This document shows positions 5,241-6,064 of a stretch of 6,064 nt of DNA, piece by piece. The position numbers and the translations under genes were made by a program. Within the stretch, counting starts at the first letter, position 1. Each line of letters begins with the position of its first letter. Origin of the DNA: an uncultured delta proteobacterium (GTDB lineage Bacteria; Myxococcota_A; Polyangia; Polyangiales; Ga0077539); contig CAISKJ010000823.1 in assembly GCA_903885885.1 (NCBI GenBank), positions 1 through 6,064 on the forward strand, given 5' to 3'. The notes beneath the pieces are model-generated. The model was not told the origin of the DNA and ran no database searches. It was given only the letters and a program-made list of their open reading frames with translations.

Positions 5241-6064
5241 ATGCACACCACCTCTCTCGCGACAAGCGCCGCGCTCGCGGCGTGTGTGTGGATGCTCGCG
5301 AACGCGGGCTGCACGGCTGCGCCCCCGGCGTCCCCCGACGCCTCGCAGGACGTGAGCGACGGCGGCGTGCGCGACGCCAGCGACGACCTCGGCGAGGCGG
5401 CCACGATGGACGCGCCCACCATGGACGTGCCCGCGGGGCCGCGCCCCGCGCTCGTGGTCCAGTCCGACGGCGACCGCGACAGCCGCGTCACCTCGATGGA
5501 CCTCATGATGGCGGCCTTCGAGATGCAACAGTCGGGGGAGCCCCTCGCCGAGGCGATGGGGCGCAGCCTCGCGGGCTACGACCGCTTCATGCTCCCGACC
5601 GATCGCTACGCCGACCCCACGCGCGAGGGCGGCGCCCCCGAGCGTGACCTCGCGGGCTACGCCTCCGCGGTCGAGTCGTACGAGTACTCCAAGCTCGCGA
5701 TGAACATGCTCGCCTTCGAGTCGACGGCGGGCACCTCGCTCGCGCACGCCTCGCTCGTGAACCCCGCGGGCGCCACCGGCGAGGCCGCGATGGCGCTCCT
5801 GCGCGACCGCGTGCAGCGCTACGCGATCGCCAGCCACGCCGGCGTGCGGGCGGTGCCCGGCGCCGCCCCGACGGGCTTCGTGACCGTGCCCGCTCCGAGC
5901 GACAACCCGCTCAACGTTCTGGGCTTCGGCGGGTTCTGGCCCACGGTGCACCCCTTCCGCGCGTTCGACGCGACCATCGCGGCCTCGCGCGGCGCCACGC
6001 GCGGCTGCTCGCTCACGGGGGGCTACGGCGCGAGCGCGGGGGCCGCGCAGCTCGTCGGCGACTA
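5241..6064 (+). CDS. Putative secreted lipoprotein of unknown function, 5' part (3' end outside window)
   Basis: The frame from ATG 5241 stays open to the window edge (274 complete codons) with strong G/C preference at third positions, unlike competing frames, which give Arg/His/Ala-rich nonsense. The N-terminus is hydrophobic and ends in LANAGC (Cys 24), a loose lipobox; an earlier LAAC (Cys 15) also fits. The n-region has no Lys or Arg, which is unusual. Residues 25-65 are an Asp/Ala/Pro/Ser tether with DAS, DVS and MDAP/MDVP repeats, of the type that holds outer-membrane lipoproteins away from the membrane. From about 70 onward the chain looks folded: a helix-prone stretch around VTSMDLMMAAFEM, many Tyr/Asp residues, then an aromatic GFGGFWPTVHPFRAFD segment and a Cys near the visible end. 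I recognise no family. In-frame GTG codons at 5166 and 5229 are alternative starts; 5166 would add arginines before the hydrophobic stretch. No ribosome binding site decides between them. Confidence 0.72.
   Translation, partial: MHTTSLATSAALAACVWMLANAGCTAAPPASPDASQDVSDGGVRDASDDLGEAATMDAPTMDVPAGPRPALVVQSDGDRDSRVTSMDLMMAAFEMQQSGEPLAEAMGRSLAGYDRFMLPTDRYADPTREGGAPERDLAGYASAVESYEYSKLAMNMLAFESTAGTSLAHASLVNPAGATGEAAMALLRDRVQRYAIASHAGVRAVPGAAPTGFVTVPAPSDNPLNVLGFGGFWPTVHPFRAFDATIAASRGATRGCSLTGGYGASAGAAQLVGD

Noticed and set aside
5226..5951. Minus-strand open frame of 241 codons opposite the right-hand lipoprotein
   Set aside because: Low-complexity Arg/Gly/His/Ala product. The plus-strand frame has better codon pattern, a signal peptide and a plausible folded domain.

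Overview
The window looks like chromosomal DNA from a very GC-rich bacterium, most likely a myxobacterium (Myxococcota, Polyangia-like). This is inferred from the extreme G/C bias at third codon positions, a long FHA-ABC fusion transporter, an HU with a lysine-rich N-terminal tail, and a lipoprotein with an Asp/Ala/Pro-rich tether. I could not run any homology search, so the assignment is provisional.

Layout: (1) 1-684, plus strand: the C-terminal part of purK (N5-CAIR synthase, purine biosynthesis), cut by the left edge. (2) 730-3864, plus strand: a 1044-residue protein with three N-terminal FHA-type domains, a low-complexity Gly/Pro/Gln linker, an ABCG-like ATPase and a six-helix ABC2 membrane domain. 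(3) 3865-4362, minus strand: a small LEA type 2 lipoprotein whose stop codon abuts the transporter stop codon with no base between. (4) 4484-4834, minus strand: an HU-family nucleoid protein. (5) 4835-5240: a 406-bp divergent intergenic region. (6) 5241-6064, plus strand: an unrecognised lipoprotein cut by the right edge.

The genes do not form one pathway. purK is housekeeping and the transporter follows it after 45 bp. HU and the LEA lipoprotein are co-directional but separated by 121 bp that contain an inverted repeat. The most distinctive element is the FHA-ABC protein, which resembles in architecture the kinase-controlled mycobacterial transporter Rv1747. Its FHA modules form a gradient from degenerate (first) to canonical (third), and no Ser/Thr kinase gene lies in the window. 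I see no CRISPR array, tRNA, rRNA, insertion sequence or phage gene.
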